From Isoetes taiwanensis (lineage: Eukaryota > Streptophyta > Lycopodiopsida > Isoetales > Isoetaceae): a stretch of DNA of 64,000 nucleotides. Where the stretch lies: contig JAJEKV010000235.1 of NCBI GenBank assembly GCA_021234155.1, positions 496,001 to 560,000 on the forward strand. Direction: 5' to 3'. This document shows, in pieces, positions 62,207 to 64,000 of this stretch. Under the pieces are notes generated by a model. It was not told the origin of the DNA. It searched no databases and saw only the letters and a program-made list of their open reading frames with translations. Each line of letters starts with the position of its first letter. The stretch's first letter is position 1. The translations under genes were made by a program, and so were the position numbers.

Positions 62207-63540
62207 ATGGCGCACAAGACTAGGGCTAAAAAGGCTGATGTTAAATCCGATGGTGCCGGCAAATTCGATGGTCTTTGGGTCATTTTCGAGTCTCATCTGT
62301 AAAAAGATACAAAATGATAAACAAAGGCGAGAAAAACACGAATCCACGCTCGTAGGTCCTCCGATAGCTCGATTAGGAGGGGACTCGTCTGATACAGCTC
62401 AAAGGAAAAGGAGGGATCGTGATGAGCGGACTGTGGTAGAGCAGGATTCACAGGTGGTCGGGCAGGAACGGTTTGTGGCAGAGCAGGATTCACAAATGGT
62501 CGGGCAGGAACATCCGGTTACAAATCAGGGTATCGAACAGCTTGTCGGGCAAGAACATCTGAATACAGAGAAAAAAAAGGGTATAGAACAGGTGAATGTG
62601 GCGACAATCGATTTCCGGCAGCGATCATAGAAAGAAACGGGGGTGGTACTTACCTGATCTTGGCGTAAAATCGAGGTTGTGATTGGGCAAGAACATTTGA
62701 ATATGACTGTTATGGAGAAGAATCAGGATACCGACCCTGTTACAGTGAATGTGGCGGAAACATCCTACAACAGACCCGATTCCTGGCTTGAATGCTGATT
62801 TCCTGATTGAACATCTCCCAAGCATGCTAGGAGCTGACTCAGGGATAGTAGAGATGATTCGGGCATGTGTTAAGGAGCTAATTCATGATGTGTTCAAAGG
62901 GGCCCTGCAGGGGATGATGCAAGAAATGAGAGAGATCATGAAAATGGATTTGAAGAAAGAGATTGACATGTTAAAAGCTGATCTTAAACATGAAGTGGAA
63001 TGTATAAAAGTTGAATTGAGGGCAGAAATAGGACAACAGGAGCAATCGGATGTCAATGGCCATGTTCTTGCTGATGGGTATGATGCAACAGCTTACGGAT
63101 TTCATTGAAAATCAATAGAAGAAAAACAGAATGCTAAATCTCCATTTGGTGGGCTTATCAGACAAAGGTAAATGGTTTTCTTAAAGATCAGCTGGGTATT
63201 GATGATTGTGGAATTGTTGAAGCATTCAGAGTAGGCAAATCGTTTCCGTCTGGAAAACCTAGGCATGCCATTGTGAAATTTTCTAGCAGGGAGCACAGAA
63301 TGAATGTGTTGAGAAAAAGAAGTGCATTGAAAGGACAATCGGTTTGATTAAACGAAGATTTTACTAAAGAACAATTTCTGGAACATAAGGCAGAAGTGCA
63401 AAAGTATAAGGTTGCCAGGCAGAACGGACAGAAAGCGTATTGGAAAAAAGGAAAAGTAATAGTGGATAATTCCTTAGTGATATACGGATTTGAGACCGAG
63501 GATTATGTGCAAGGAATATTGATTCAATTAGTCAATATAA
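62207..63540 (+). pseudogene. LINE-D ORF1 remnant
   Basis: Starts MAHKTRAKKADVKSDG and meets a stop soon after, then continues in other frames. 62,401-62,600 encodes tandem 14-residue repeats (EQDSQVVGQERFVA, EQDSQMVGQEHPVT; 42-bp period). 62,749-63,108 is a Lys/Glu-rich helical segment (MREIMKMDLKKEIDMLKADL), a likely coiled coil. 63,150-63,480 has GIVEAFRVGKSFPSGKPRHA, IVKFSSREHRMNVLRKRSAL and LNEDFTKEQFLEHKAEVQKY, the RRM-CTD pattern also seen in LINE-C. Several stops. Confidence 0.7.
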
Positions 63541-64000
63541 AGTAGATGTTGTCATTTTTTTGTTTGAGAATGTTGATATCATTTTTTTTCTAGAAACTTG
63601 TGAACATGAAGAAAAGGGTTTACCAGAAATAAAGGATTTTATGTTGCTTCACTCTGTATGGTATGAAAAATCATGGAGATTAAAGGGGCATGGAGGGGTT
63701 GCGTGTTATGTAAGAAAAAGTATTCGGCATATGATAAAGCTAGTATTGCATTATGGGTCTATGCAGCATATTTGGATTGAAATCCCAGGACAGTATGGAA
63801 AAATTTTTATTGCAGGATGTTATTTTCCACCACCTGGTTCACCTGTGTATAATGCTGGGAATATGGACAGGGATGATCCCTTTTATCAGTTAGAACAAGA
63901 TGCTATGTTGCTTTTGCAGGAAGGGGAGGTGGTGTTGATGGGAGATTTTAATGAAAGAGTGGCAAACAAACAGGCAGCAATAACAAGTACAGAGGGTGAT
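63540..64000 (+). pseudogene. LINE-D ORF2, endonuclease domain (partial)
   Basis: FLETCEHEEKGLPEIKDF (about 63,590), HGGVACYVRKSIRHMIK, GKIFIAGCYFPPPGSP and LMGDFNERVANKQ (about 63,935). These are the EEP endonuclease signatures, with an intact GDFN box. Whether the full frame is open cannot be told because the window ends here. Confidence 0.75.

Overview
The window reads as nuclear DNA of a land plant with a repeat-rich genome. The evidence is one spliced plant-type Mediator gene (MED27) plus remnants of Ty3/gypsy, Ty1/copia, LINE, CACTA-like and other DNA transposons, most of them broken by stops and frameshifts. A primer binding site complementary to plant initiator tRNA-Met is present. 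The transposase types seen are, from memory, frequent in non-seed plants, so a fern, lycophyte or bryophyte is my best guess, but the sequence does not prove it. No operon, CRISPR array, rRNA gene or intact tRNA gene was found.

Layout. 1-12 kb: no recognisable gene; stacked tandem repeats, two copies of a TATA-containing module, a tRNA-like dimer and a CACTA-type terminus with 12-bp subterminal repeats. 12.07-14.83 kb: an LTR element on the minus strand reduced to a ~300-bp interior. 15.13-23.43 kb: an 8.3-kb two-gene DNA transposon with matching terminal inverted repeats and a 4-bp target duplication; a degraded transposase gene (+) converges on an unidentified multi-exon gene (-). 23.80-27.21 kb: a second copy of the LTR, split by a ~2-kb insertion. 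27.2-28.7 kb: an apparent solo LTR. 28.9-31.3 kb: a dead transposase-like gene of the DUF7869 type.

32.5-43.2 kb: two members of one LINE family, LINE-A (+, truncated) and LINE-B (-, nearly full length, with tandem units upstream of ORF1), around a gypsy pol fragment. 43.2-50.2 kb: a MITE, a second gypsy pol fragment, an LTR fragment, a tandem array, and the end of a copia element with its 3' LTR. 51.4-55.5 kb: MED27 on the minus strand, seven coding exons, intact except for one apparent 1-base loss in an A run. 57.4-64 kb: two L1-like LINEs (C and D) head to tail on the plus strand, each preceded by a long (CT)n tract; LINE-D runs off the window.

Only MED27 looks like a working host gene. 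The rest records nested insertion and decay. The best candidate for something undescribed is the two-gene transposon at 15,128-23,433; next are the LINE tails, which share a hairpin and end in GATAAA plus a pyrimidine-rich repeat instead of poly(A).
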